Shown here: one piece after another, positions 34,239-47,393 of the stretch
Layout of the letters: each line of letters starts with the position of its first letter
Position numbering within the stretch: the stretch's first letter is position 1
NCBI GenBank assembly: GCA_036345935.2
Contig: JADWOT020000001.1
Location: 21,261,187-21,325,186, forward strand
Direction: 5' to 3'
From: Taenia hydatigena
Lineage: Eukaryota > Platyhelminthes > Cestoda > Cyclophyllidea > Taeniidae
DNA: 64,000 bases
Made by a program: the position numbers and the translations under genes
Notes under the pieces: generated by a model
Database searches by the model: none
Seen by the model: the letters and a program-made list of their open reading frames with translations, nothing else
What the model was told of the DNA's origin: nothing

Positions 34239-36462
34239 GATGGAATTCACGTGTGAAATTGTGCAACACTTTGCATCTCTCCTCCCAATCCTCACCTTCG
34301 GGAGGCTGCAGCGTGTCGCTCAGCACATTGTGCTGCAAACCTGCAGCAGTGTTGCTTGTTCTCAAGGTGTTTCCTTCTATACAGCTGTAATCCTACGCAC
34401 ACCACCTGATCATATTGGTAGCGAAATGGCACCAGGTGAACATTACGATGCGCTCACCCGCTCGCCATCACAGCAGTGTGAAATGCCGCCCATGAGGACA
34501 TCTGCTCCCACATCACCCTACGTGCCAGTGGAGGAGGACAGTGGCGATTGTGAGACACCTGGCAAGCCTGCCATTGCACAGCCAGTAGCAGCGTCAATAC
34601 CAAATCCACACGATACACTGCAACGCATCAGAAAGCTGCGCAGCATTCTCCGAATCGACGCATGGCTGCATTCACTTCGGGTGAATAAAGACGCGCAGTG
34701 AGGACTAGTGGTGCAGTAAGGGCTGTCATCACATCCAATCATTGGTGGAGGTGAATCAAATGGTGGTAGGGCAGCTGTGGGGCATACTTTGGAAAGCTGC
34801 CGGGCAATTGCAGTGAAGGCCTGTGAGGTTGATTTGGTGCCAGCTGCTTTGAGTGGCCTAACATAGCTTCCAAATGTCCCAAGAAAGCAGAATTAGTAGG
34901 CTCAAGCAACGCGAGAGTTTGGCATTCCCTTTAATTGCAATGCAGGCATTGGATCACGTTTGGACATGCAAAACAATGCTTTCTGAAAGCTGTAGCCCTT
35001 TGTAATGTGTAACGGTCAGAGGGGATTGCCGGTAGAACCACTCGTTGCGAACCTGCACCGTCGAAAGCAACATAAGGAAGAAAGTAGGCAGCATTCGTTG
35101 TTGCAAAATCACTTGAACCAAAATGCATTGTAGCAAGTTCTTCTGTTCTTACAAATAGCAGGCTACATTTGCGAGACTCAAGAGGCACTTCAATTGTTCG
35201 ATGCACTACTTCAGTTGGCGACAGTAGCATGCTGCATTGGCATGTCAGTGAGGTGACTCCACACACACAGAGGACACAATCGACATTCGTCCTTATTAAC
35301 TCGTCTATCGGTCGAGCAGAAGGCTACGTCAAGACGGCTCTCGCCCTATTGCCTCTGATCATCAGTGCAGTTGTGGTCTTGTTTGCTGCACTGCGAAGGA
35401 TTGCCTTCAATTCACTTCTTGCATTTCGGGCTGTTTGCCACTTTCTTCAAAACGGCTACCCTCCACAGGTGCTGGTTATTCATCCTTCCTTCGTCATTCC
35501 ACTTATGCGTGCCAATCACGATAATGGTAGCCCATTTCTTTTGCCACACCAACCAACCAACCATTATCTGCAGTTGACTTGTTCCCAATTTGGTGTCATG
35601 GCAGTGATTTGCACCTCGCATACCTTGGCTTCTGCTTCTGATCTAATGTGGCAACTTGCATCAGCACTCAATTTAGCTGCTGAGGAATTGTATGTCCTGT
35701 GAATATTACACACTTGCTGGCTTATCCGCTGGTCAGCAAAAGGAATGCACAGATCGCCCAACATGCAAACTGAAAAGTTCAAAATTCTGATTTAAAAATA
35801 TATCATTACCGAAAGAACGTTTGCCATGAAATTCGAATTATCTTGCATTCGACCAAGCGCACCGATTACGTCAAGGAAGAGCTAGAGTCTACTCCCTGAT
35901 AAGGGCCACCTGCGTAGAATGATGCCTACAAGAGATAAGGACTTGTAAGACGAAAGCACTCGAATCAAGCTCGAGTAACAGCGAGAAGTTCCACACCTCC
36001 TTCATCCACCCTAAGACCGATTCACTTAACTTCTGCACCACTTCCAGTGCCTGGAATGCAGCGTGTACACCGAGGGCTGTCTTACACTACACAAGGGATA
36101 CGAATACCCATAGGTCCCATCCACGAAACCAGCATGCAAAGAAGACACGCTGCTTATTCGACCTCTCAAACCTTCTGTTCGACTAGATGATCAAGAAGCT
36201 GCAGGAAATGAACAACGTCACACGACTGGCACAATGGTCAGATCAACGTGACTCTCCCAATAAGTTGACTCTTAATGAATGCCCATCACAGTGACAGCCG
36301 AAGTGCTTTTGTTTTCATCCAAATAATTCAATGTCACATAAACGTCGACTCACGGTAACGAGGTGGATTGAAGTAATCAAAAGCCGGCCAGTGCAGAGGC
36401 CAGCAAGAGCGACTGCCTGATGCACTGTCACCCACTGAGGAGAAGTCGGCACCGCAAATGCC
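34239..36462 (+). repeat. P2 left inner arm
   Basis: Mirrors 38104-40325 about a centre near 37281.5: the frames at 34240-34701 and 35169-35702 have counterparts whose coordinates sum to 74563. The 177-residue translations of the two arms are identical, while the arm ends nearest the loop (about 36330-36430 against 38130-38230) differ at several positions. Confidence 0.9.
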
Positions 36463-38103
36463 AAATGCCAAGCGAATCTCCCTCATCCTTGTCAGCTTCG
36501 CTGTCAATGCACTCGTCAAGCACATTTATTGCAAGATTAGGCTTCTGCCTCACCCAGAGCACACTCAAGTTTGCTTTTGTGTGTGTGTGTGATTGCACTA
36601 AAGCCAGCATTTCTGAAATGGCCTTGTTTAAGACCTGTGCTGTTTTGGTCGCATGTTATGGCCTCCGGCTTGTGTTTGCTCTTCTTTGCTTGATGATTTT
36701 AAACTTTGTGCACGAGAATCGGTAGTGGAACATCTCACGTGGAAGGAGTCAGTAATAGTAGATTGCATCAGACATCTATGGCTTGCGAAAGCAATCCCTC
36801 GCATCCCTCACCCCTACCGATGACAGTCCCCCTAAAGGCAACTTTTGCATACAGATTCATGAGTTGCCAAGTTAGCAATGCAAATCGTATTCGTCACACT
36901 GAGCCGAGAGCAAGCCAAGTAGGGAAGACGTTTCTTTGTTCGGCAATGGACAATTAAACTGGCAATGCATTCGCTTTGCGATTATAGGTCCCCGACCGGG
37001 TGTCTACCACGGCCTATGAAAACTACATGCCTTGATGCAAGGATCTGTTGTTGCTTAAGAGGTAGAAAATACAATTGTCCTTCACCGAGTATCTCGCTTC
37101 AAATTTCAACAATCTTCTTGTGAGTCCTGGTTTGGACCAATCGCAGTTAGCCTAAGCTACTAAGGCAGGCATGTCACCCAGGTGAGACGTGACAAACAAG
37201 TAAGTATTATCAGAACACGTCTCCAACCAGAACGAAGTGAAATAGGGCGGGGTCAAAATTATGAAATAAAAAGGGACTCACATTAGTGAGACGACAATTC
37301 CACCGTCCTGTTGAACCAGATGAAGGGCAGAACCAGAAACCAGACGAGGAATTTCAGCCTCTCAAGCGATGGCTACATCCGTGCACCTTGCAGCAGGAGT
37401 GACTGGGTCCCGACGATGAACACCATTGACGCAGGATACCACTTTAATTGGAAGTCCGATGTTGGCCAAAGCTGCGATTCATCAGCTCAGCGTATCATCG
37501 ACAAGCGAGAGTAGGCCCCATCACAAACTTCTTTCGTCGCCATCAAAACCCGGTGGGGGCGGTGCGGAATACGCTAGAAACTACCAACATCCAGCAGAAC
37601 GTGCCTTGCAAAGCTCACCGAACTGGGTGGCCGTTCAATTCAGCGCGGCAGTCCAACCACCCATCACGGTGAGGCAACTCTGCGCCATGAAGATCAACAA
37701 TCTCAGCCAGGTGGTCAGTTCGCAACCATAAAGCGTAATAGCGGGATAGCTTGCCGCTGTGACGCGTAGCTAAGTCTCTCCAAATGTGGTCAAGCTGACC
37801 ACTACTCCGTGCGTGACACAGAAACAATTTCATATCTGGTTTGTGTTTTAGGGCGCCGAATGTGATTGTGCCCTGATGTGGGTGACGCTAGTCTTGTTCA
37901 ATTGTCTTTCCCAGTGCTGGCGTCGTATTTGCTCCCACAGTTAGATCTGCTGCCACCGCCACCGTTTTGATCAGTGCTAGCGTTGCGTGCGCCTCCTCGC
38001 GCAACGTCGTAGTGCGTGGGTAAGTGGGCCCACTGCCTGCAATTACTTTACCGTGCGTAACGACGGCAAACACTTGGTGGTTCAGCACGTGCATAACAGA
38101 GAG
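36463..38103 (+). repeat. P2 central loop
   Basis: Same sequence and orientation as the P1 loop. It runs from the CAAATG arm boundary to AACAGAGAG. Confidence 0.85.
37495..37835 (+). pseudogene. Ty3/gypsy gag relic in the P2 loop
   Basis: As in the P1 loop, but with a short deletion before WVAVQFSAAVQPP and a frame break upstream. The knuckle remnant is also damaged. Confidence 0.7.
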
Positions 38104-40325
38104 CAATTGCGGTGCCGACTCCTCCTCAGTGGGTGACAGTGCATCAGGCAGTCGCTCTTGCTGACCTCTGGACTGGCCGGCTTTTGATTACTTCAATCCA
38201 CCTCGTTGCCGTGTGCTGACGTTAATGTGACATTGAATTATTTGGATGAAAACAAAAGCACTTCGGCTGTCACTGTGATGGGCATTCATTAAGAGTCAAC
38301 TTATTGGGAGAGTCACGTTGATCTGACCATTGTGCCAGTCGTGTGACGTTGTTCATTTCCTGCAGCTTCTTGATCATCTAGTCGAACAGAAGGTTAGAGA
38401 GGTCGAATAAGCAGCGTGTCTTCTTTGCATGCTGGTTTCGTAGATGGGACCTATGGGTATTCGTATCCCTTGTGTAGTGTAAGACAGCCCTCGGTGTACA
38501 CGCTGCATTCCAGGCACTGGAAGTGGTGCAGAAGTTAAGTGAATCGGTCTTAGGTGGATGAAGGAGGTGTGGAACTTCTCGCTGTTACTCGAGCTTGATT
38601 CGAGTGCTTTCGTCTTACAAGTCCTTATCTCTTGTAGGCATCATTCTACGCAGGTGGCCCTTATCAGGGAGTAGACTCTAGCTCTTCCTTGACGTAATCG
38701 GTGCGCTTGGTCGAATGCAAGATAATTCGAATTTCATGGCAAACGTTCTTTCGGTAATGATATATTTTTAAATCAGAATTTTGAACTTTTCAGTTTGCAT
38801 GTTGGGCGATCTGTGCATTCCTTTTGCTGACCAGCGGATAAGCCAGCAAGTGTGTAATATTCACAGGACATACAATTCCTCAGCAGCTAAATTGAGTGCT
38901 GATGCAAGTTGCCACATTAGATCAGAAGCAGAAGCCAAGGTATGCGAGGTGCAAATCACTGCCATGACACCAAATTGGGAACAAGTCAACTGCAGATAAT
39001 GGTTGGTTGGTTGGTGTGGCAAAAGAAATGGGCTACCATTATCGTGATTGGCACGCATAAGTGGAATGACGAAGGAAGGATGAATAACCAGCACCTGTGG
39101 AGGGTAGCCGTTTTGAAGAAAGTGGCAAACAGCCCGAAATGCAAGAAGTGAATTGAAGGCAATCCTTCGCAGTGCAGCAAACAAGACCACAACTGCACTG
39201 ATGATCAGAGGCAATAGGGCGAGAGCCGTCTTGACGTAGCCTTCTGCTCGACCGATAGACGAGTTAATAAGGACGAATGTCGATTGTGTCCTCTGTGTGT
39301 GTGGAGTCACCTCACTGACATGCCAATGCAGCATGCTACTGTCGCCAACTGAAGTAGTGCATCGAACAATTGAAGTGCCTCTTGAGTCTCGCAAATGTAG
39401 CCTGCTATTTGTAAGAACAGAAGAACTTGCTACAATGCATTTTGGTTCAAGTGATTTTGCAACAACGAATGCTGCCTACTTTCTTCCTTATGTTGCTTTC
39501 GACGGTGCAGGTTCGCAACGAGTGGTTCTACCGGCAATCCCCTCTGACCGTTACACATTACAAAGGGCTACAGCTTTCAGAAAGCATTGTTTTGCATGTC
39601 CAAACGTGATCCAATGCCTGCATTGCAATTAAAGGGAATGCCAAACTCTCGCGTTGCTTGAGCCTACTAATTCTGCTTTCTTGGGACATTTGGAAGCTAT
39701 GTTAGGCCACTCAAAGCAGCTGGCACCAAATCAACCTCACAGGCCTTCACTGCAATTGCCCGGCAGCTTTCCAAAGTATGCCCCACAGCTGCCCTACCAC
39801 CATTTGATTCACCTCCACCAATGATTGGATGTGATGACAGCCCTTACTGCACCACTAGTCCTCACTGCGCGTCTTTATTCACCCGAAGTGAATGCAGCCA
39901 TGCGTCGATTCGGAGAATGCTGCGCAGCTTTCTGATGCGTTGCAGTGTATCGTGTGGATTTGGTATTGACGCTGCTACTGGCTGTGCAATGGCAGGCTTG
40001 CCAGGTGTCTCACAATCGCCACTGTCCTCCTCCACTGGCACGTAGGGTGATGTGGGAGCAGATGTCCTCATGGGCGGCATTTCACACTGCTGTGATGGCG
40101 AGCGGGTGAGCGCATCGTAATGCTCAACTGGTGCCATTTCGCTACCAATATGATCAGGTGGTGTGCGTAGGATTACAGCTGTATTGGAGGAAACACCTTG
40201 AGAACAAGCAACACTGTTGCAGGTGTGCTGACGCACGATGTGCTGAGCGACACGCTGCAGCCTTTTGAAGGTGAGGACTGAGAGGTGAGATGCAAAGTGT
40301 TTCACGATTTCACATGTGAATTCCA
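38104..40325 (-). repeat. P2 right inner arm
   Basis: Reverse complement of 34239-36462. At about 40325 the two arms part company. The left arm continues into the usual outer block, while this one continues into a different block also found at 52783-53125. Confidence 0.9.
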
Positions 40326-40680
40326 TCGCACGTGATTCAACGCGCACTGAGTTGAAACATCCAATGTCATTTGTCATAGTGAGTGGAAGATGAACGGCGT
40401 TGACATGAATTGGCGTTAATTTGCGCACCCGTTTGTGTGCAATCAATGTCATTGCAGCATTGATCAAAACATTTCCACTGCTGCCGCTGCAGCTGCTGCT
40501 GCTGCACATCGCACAGTGCTTGGTTCGACACACGCCATCAAGGCGTTTCATATTGCATGGCTGGATAGAGATGGCTGGATATACGACCTGTGATTGCGTG
40601 ACAATGAATGACACCCTGTCCGTTGGCAGTTGGCAGTTCTCTTCTGGTGGTGATGTGATGACGCCGTCTTGCTCCACCTT
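40326..40680 (-). repeat. Alternative outer block of P2 (shared with P3)
   Basis: Inverted match to 52783-53125. It extends the minus-strand frame of the inner arm to 278 codons (40698-39862). Upstream of about 40680 the two copies diverge abruptly. Confidence 0.75.
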
Positions 40681-40739
40681 CCGCCAACACTCCATCACCC
40701 ACGCACTAACTTACTTCACTAGTATTTAATCGCATTTTC

Positions 40740-41395
40740 CTTCTTGTGACTCCTCTACTTCCTCTCTTATTTCAGATTAAAGTGAACTTTGCAAATGGAA
40801 CTAGCATATTTAATATTATTAAAGTGATGTGTGCAAGCGAGGTAAGAAGAAGATAGCACAAGATGAGGAGAGGAAGAGGTAGCATAACTTACCTCTAATA
40901 TTTACTGTAGGTATCTGTTTCGACAGATTGGAACGGAGGCTGTAGAGGTGAGTGATGAGAAGTGGAACAAGGGTGAGTAGATATCGAAGCAGGACTGAGG
41001 CAGTGAGGAAGAACTGAATGGTGGAAACGACGATAACGTGGGAAGTAAGATGGATGTTAGAAGGCGGTGGAATGCGTATGCGTGTATATGTAATTAACCT
41101 CATCTGATTGGATCGGTGCCACGCGTTGTGGGATGGCTTCCTGGGGGACTCCATGGGGGCAGGCATCACTGGCCTCTGTGCTTCACTTCGATTTGCTCGT
41201 CCTCCCACTTGTTTGCCAGCTTTTTGGTTAATTAATGCAGGGCTAGTGATCTTAGCAAAGCCTTTAACAAAACGCCTGTAGTAATTTGCCAAGCTAAGGA
41301 ACCTGTCAAGCTCTGTCTGGTTGGTCATTGTTGGCCCAATTTCTCGCCAGCGTTGTGTGGTCTTGGGCGACTGATACCTTATTCGACCAAACTCT
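40740..41395 (-). pseudogene. Ty3/gypsy fragment with a large internal deletion
   Basis: On the minus strand, the RT connection motif ANYYRRFVKGFAKI (compare 49350-49420) is followed within a few codons by what looks like the proline-rich end of Pol (PAPMESPRKPSHN) and then non-coding sequence that may be LTR. RNase H, integrase and most of RT are missing. Inactive. Confidence 0.6.
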
Positions 41396-43859
41396 ATATC
41401 TCTTGAAGTTAGCGGGGCATTGGAGAAAGGGACAAATCTTTAGATTATCTTGACTCTTTTCGAAGAAGCTGAATCGAAGCTCGAGACCGGTGGAGTGGTT
41501 CTCTGTTCCTACTCCCCAGATTAAATTTGTCAAGGAGTAATTATCTTGGGAGAGACTGCGCATTATCAGAAAAGCGGTTAAATTCCCCTTCTTCCTTTTC
41601 TCTGTTCTCTGAAAATTGGTAGTTACTAATTGTCCCGTGCTCGGCACAGATCCCAGCAGTTATAATGTTCATGTGAGGGCAGGTTTTTGAACCTGTTTCT
41701 ATCGAACAGGTGTTGCTGACTTTGTAAGGTTCGTCTCTCATGTTCTCGATATAAAATTGCACTGGTGAATGCCAATGGTAACGTAATCGTACTCCATGTT
41801 TATATTTGCACTCCGATTATTCAAGCTTCGCGTACTGTGGTTGTGAACATTGACGGAACTAATCTGCTAGCTTATTATTCATCTCGCGTAAACTTCAAGA
41901 GCATTTCGGCATCTTTTGAGTCACCGATAAGTGCTTAGAATTGATGAGCCTATTTGTAGGGAGATCGCTGTGTGCTCAAGCTCTTTCCAGGGACCCTCAT
42001 TCGCGACCTCGTCATGCACACTGAGCACATGAAGCGCATAAAGCAACTTGCAAGACGCAATACTTGGAGGCATACAGAGCATCGTAGTGGGAGACAAAGG
42101 AGGGACTCACCAAAGGCGCGTTGCTGTGGGACGTAGAGAAGAGAGCTCCTATCCCTCCATTCTGAAGACATTGCTAGGCCTGCTTATAGTCTGAGTACCT
42201 TAATCCCTAGAGTCTGCAAGACAGAAGAGAAGAAGACCTCGTTTTACATGGCATGGACTTGTGTCGGTGAATTAGGCGGGTCAAATTGGGGTGTTGTTAG
42301 GATTGACTTCGGTGATAGCGCATAAGGCGCCTCAAGGGATGAGGCATGCACGATAGATCTGGCTAATGACCCTGTCCATCCTCTTCTTTCCTATTTTATG
42401 CAGGCCTGTCATAATCCAGCCTAGGTGACCAGTCTGCTCTGTTCCGACCGAGTGTAATCCAGTCAGATCTAGCCAAGCCGTGCTACAGTGCTCCTGCGGT
42501 GGGGCATGAATTTTGAGCAAGCCATTATTGCCTCAATAGGTCTCTTGGTGCTATCATTTATTTGGTGAATGTAAAAGCATACAAGAGACATCGAAAGTGA
42601 GCGTGGCAGGACAAGTGTGCTGCTGGGTGAAAATTGATTAGAGACATCGCTGACTCACAACTAAAATGACTATTGCCGTAACGACGGCGTGTTTCTTATG
42701 TTTCTAGACACATGATTTGCAGACTTGTTGCGCTGCATTGCGAAGCAGCATGAATTTGCATCTGAAGGAGACAGGGGAATGAGTGAGATAGGGACAAAGG
42801 GATGAGAAGTCGAGAGCATGGAATGAGAGAGGGTGAAAAAGGAGAAAAGGGGATTCGACATGGACACCGCAAGATGACTCTGTACAGCGCTGCGGTGCAG
42901 CATTCTGCATTTCTTTCCCTCTTTCTTCTATCTATCCTTAAACTGATTTCCTTACCTACTGATCTAGCCACCTGACTCAGTTAAACGGGAAGCAGTTGAC
43001 CTAATGAAAGGAATTCAATCTTATTTTTAGTGGCACTCTCGAACAGGCTAATCATAATTTTACCTTTTCATGTGATTTACAGTGGATACCAGATATAATG
43101 ACATTGAAATTACGGCAAAGCTAATCAAATTCTCTCACAAGGTGTGAGGAAAGCAGCAAGATTCATTAAGGATTTGACTTTATCAAAAAAAAATTGCGTG
43201 GTCATTCCTTTGGACTGGCAAATTGAATGGGTCCTTGGGTTGCAAATAACAGAGATGTGGGATGGCGAACAATGTCTTAGGTTGTATAAAGTAAAGAGGC
43301 ACAATAAGAGGATGTTGAGACTAACCATTTGCTGAGTATGTAATGATTTGGAGGCGAACGAAGCTTTCGGCGCTTCATGGTCGTGAGCATGGCCTGATCG
43401 TTGCGATAGTTGGTCTTGTTGACGAAGACATCCATTCTCATACTCCAGGCGCAACTTTGGGTCGTGCGAGTAATTGAGCTGGATTGTCGTGGTTAGGGTA
43501 TCCCTTCAACCGCCATGAAGAAAATTTGGGTAGAGAAGGTGAGAGCTTTATCAAAGGCGCCCCATAGCGTTGATAAACGATAGGAACAATTAGATTTGAG
43601 GGGTCAGGGTGGGTCATGCAACTACTTTGGTTGAGGCATCCGCTCCTACGGTGCGGAAGAAGGATTTGCACCAGGTTGAGGCGATTCATCGCCCGCATCT
43701 TCAACAACACATACTGTCTGTGCGGACGCATGGCAAAGAAATGCGTCATACAGGGCGATGTTTCCTAGTACACAAGTTGTGACTTTTACGGCGGACTGAG
43801 TTAACAAATGCTGTGCGATCCCCAATTAAGGACCCTCAGTGGCACCAACTATTCAAAGT
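41396..43859. other. No gene recognised
   Basis: Frames such as 41541-41762, 42696-42971 and 43438-43749 on the minus strand match nothing I know. No repeat shared with other parts of the window was noticed until the minisatellite begins. Confidence 0.35.
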
Positions 43860-45290
43860 GAGAAAGCGACGCGCCTCAGCCATCACGCACCTCCGTGGCA
43901 TTTACAAGGGCACAACAATCGTCGAGTACGCCCAGATGGTCTCTCGTGGAATATAAATAAATTCAAAGCACCGATGGGACACAAGAAGTTGAATAATTCT
44001 CATTCCTACTGATGAGATCCAAAGGCTATTGCAGGTTCCCTTGCCTATAAAGCAAATACATACAAAATGATTACACATGGTTGATACAAACTGTTGACCA
44101 GGAAGCGCCAGTTGGTGATTTGAAGCCAATATCGACTCATTCAGCACCGATTTACGAAATAGTGCTGTGTTGGAGACGCGGAATAGCAGGCTACAGCGCT
44201 ATTGACACGAGGCACACATGTAGAGAATGCACCCATTTTGTTGCAGTTTGCCTCGAGAAATTCGCACAGCAAAAACAGGAGGCAACCAATTCATCAGCTG
44301 TCCTCTTTATTAATGAAAACTCGAAGGGGACTAGAAGGAGCGCCGCGCTGGTGCCACGATGACACTGTCACTGCGCTTTTGAGAAGGGCTGCCCATGTAG
44401 CGAATGCATCAATTCCGTCACCAACTTACTCAGGAACTCCTAATAACAAAACAGGCGGCTGCCAACCAAACAGTTCCTCATTTGCAAATTGAAAATTTAA
44501 GAAGGTTATCGTTGGTACGACGATAACCCAGACTATCGTCCTATTACCGACAGGTGCCCATCTATAAAATGCGTCCATTTCACCACCATCTTACACGAGA
44601 CCTCCTCGGAGCAAAAAATAGGAGGCAGCAGCCTGAGCAGTTCTCCTTCTCAACATTAAGATTTCGTAACGGACTTAAAAGGAACGAAGCGTTGCTACCG
44701 CGATAACAGCACATACTCTGCTGTTAGCATGAGGTGGCCATACAAAAGGTGCGTCCAGGTCGTCACGATCTGACAAGAGAACTCCGCAGAACAAAAACAG
44801 AAAGGAACTGGCTGAGCAGTTTTGCACCTTAACAAAACATTAAACCGATTTAAAAGAAGTGTCGGATTGCAACCGAGACAACACCAGCTACGGCGCGTGT
44901 AACATGAGGTCTCAATGCATGGAAGCACACTTTACGCCACAATCTACCTCGAAAATTCTCACCATTACCGCGCTTTTACCAAAGGTTGCTCACACATAAA
45001 CTGCTTTCATTTCGCCACAACCTGTCTCGAGAGCTCATCCCAACAAACGCAGGAAACGACTGGCTTAGCAGTTCCATTTTCCAACAATAAAAACAGTGAA
45101 GCGAATTTTATGGGAGAGACGCGTTGGTGCCACAATAACACAGGCTACCTCGCTTTTATCAAGCGGTGCTCGTTTGTAAAATGCTTTTGTTTCGTCATTT
45201 ACAAGGGGACAACAATCGTCGGGTGCACCTCTGTGGTCACCGAATGGCTAAAGAATACCCCAAAACAGCTATAAGAGGCAACGAAATACA
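43860..45290 (+). repeat. Longer array of the ~177 bp minisatellite
   Basis: About seven diverged monomers recognisable by a GTTGGTGCCACGATAAC-type start, a TTTTACCAAAGGTGC-type middle and an AACAAAAACAGGAGGCAAC-type end. Starts are near 44345, 44511, 44691, 44861 and 45121, so spacing is mostly 165-180 bp with one longer interval. The plus strand is A- and C-rich. Confidence 0.65.
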
Positions 45291-47393
45291 GTTCTCATTC
45301 TCACTGGTGTCGAATCAAAACAGAGCCAAGATCCTTGCCTTGCCGTCGAGATTCGCAGAGTCATTTGTGGTTGGAAAGAGGTCCCCACACACCCACTGCA
45401 TCCAATTGGTCGCCATCCGACCGGAGAACACATCAGAACAAATGTCAACCCTACGATTTACCAACAATTCAGCACGCGCCCACTAACTAACTCACTTCGT
45501 CGCATTTAATTGCTCAAGCCGCGTATGCGGCACAATTGTTGCAAGTGACAAGGCGAGTGAGTCGGTGCGAGCAGGTCGCCTCCTGCAAAGTGGTAATGTC
45601 GGAGGCATTACTGGCGGTGTGACAAGGACGAGTAAGGAATCGGTCAATAACCTCACACCAAGTCGACGTTTCTAGAAGTGCGAGTAACTTATATTGTGCA
45701 GTGTATTGATTGCCATATTGATGGATCAAGTTGAAATAGTGATCAGTCAGTCAATGAAGATGACCTTGGGGGAGGATGGCGCAAATTGCCAAGCTGTGTG
45801 TGGGTGCATTTTGGACACATTTAGTAGAATTAACTTGACGCGTCAGTAAGCCTGCGTGGTAGGGTAGAGTGTAAAGGAAAGGCGTAGAAGATGCCATAAT
45901 AGTAGCAGAGGTGGTAAATTGTTGTTTGTGCTAAACACTACTTAATCATGATGAATTTACAGTTTTATCAGAAAAGTGCTGTCTTCGGGGAGTAAGGCCA
46001 TGTGGATGGACCTCTCCTCCCTCCTTCCTTCCACCCATGTCAAACCACTTGTAAATGAGGCGATAAGCACGCCATTATTCAACTTTCGCATTTATAACAT
46101 GGTATTCTCAAGGGAATCGCCATCCTTGTCATGTGGAACAACTCTTCCTGACAACAAAGCATTAAAAGCCAGCATTAACTCATTCCTAGAAATCCTGATC
46201 CATTTAGTTTTTAGCGAATTTTTAAAGTGCTAGAAGCACGCAGTCTAAAGTCGCATGTCTTCAGCTCACACTACAATGCGACGCCATTCATTTATTTGTG
46301 GAATAATTTTCCCAAAGTTTTACCATATCATGGATTTGGTGGTAAATCTTCCAATTAGATTTTCGTCGGCTTTGAAAGTACCCATCTTTACTTTCATATC
46401 TGGTGCATACATCGCTTCACTTTCGTCCTGGCAAGCACCGATGCAAGCCTGTGCTTGTAGAAAAGCGTTCCAGCCTATATCTGGTTAAGTGGTTCCATAA
46501 CTTTATTGTGCAACACTGTTAAATTAGCGGCCTTACTTTATTCAAAGACCACTGCCAACAAGTGGAGGGAAGTATCAGTACAATGTCAGCGAGGCAGTTG
46601 AAAGTCCAGCAGACCGACATATTGGACGAAGATAATGAGTGCAATGGACTGTTGTTACACAACCAGGTGACGAAAAAGGCATTCAACAGACTGACCTGCG
46701 TACCACAAGCTCTATCTCACCGGATCATTCCTTTCAGTACACCGCTAAAGTCTTTTTCCTTTGGTGGGGTACCTTTTCAAGGGCAAATCTACAAGCCTTA
46801 GAATGTATTCTCGTCCAATCTGCTGATTCAGCTCCCATTCGCGCAATTGCAAGTTATGCCACCTATTGCTGACACAACTTCTTCCTTTTCGAAATCAAAC
46901 TGCGGTCCCTGTTTAACGGGATGACGGTCGATGGGATGCCGTCAAGAGATAATATAACATGCATGACACACCAGCATCCAGTCTCGCTTAGACATGGAGA
47001 CGAACGGAGTCAATAAATATTTCTTTTTGCAACGGAAATGTGGGATTAGTTTCCAATGACCGTGCAGAGCCTGCTAAATGTGAAAGATTGCATAAATATC
47101 TTCAAAGAAATTTCAAGGGGAGTCTGAGTTTGATGCTTCTACTCCGTCAAAAGATGCGATAGTTTTGCCTTCACACACTGCCAGCACATGAACATTCTCC
47201 ACTTCCACCACTATCAGGCTAACATTGTAATGCCTATGTTCTTTAAGTGTGCATTGTAGGCCAGAGGCGGGGCGACAATTTGAACCTGGTAGCGGAGCGG
47301 CGTGGCGACTCACAGGAGCGCGATTCATCCCCGTCCTGAACTCTCTTACAAGGTCCTGCTGTACTCTCTCTCTCTCTCTCATCCATAATAAAG
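45291..47393. other. No gene recognised; possible gypsy leader at its right end
   Basis: Frames at 45976-46233 and 46562-46872 are unassigned. The last ~150 bp before the gag ATG should contain the 5' leader of the gypsy element. A TGGTAGCGGAGCGG stretch at about 47287 could be a primer-binding site, but I could not delimit an LTR. A CT dinucleotide run lies at about 47366-47382. Confidence 0.35.

Noticed and set aside
34239..40325. P2 as a mirror-image assembly or amplification artefact.
   Set aside because: The arms differ near the loop and continue into different outer blocks, which a simple fold-back artefact would not produce. It remains the first thing to exclude with raw reads.
43860..45290. 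Repeat array as a CRISPR-like array.
   Set aside because: Monomers are ~177 bp, diverged and contiguous without unique spacers, in a eukaryotic context; it is a minisatellite.
47254..47300. tRNA primer-binding site and 5' LTR end of the gypsy element.
   Set aside because: A TGGTAGCGGAGCGG stretch is suggestive, but no second LTR is present to define the boundary, so it is not annotated as a site.
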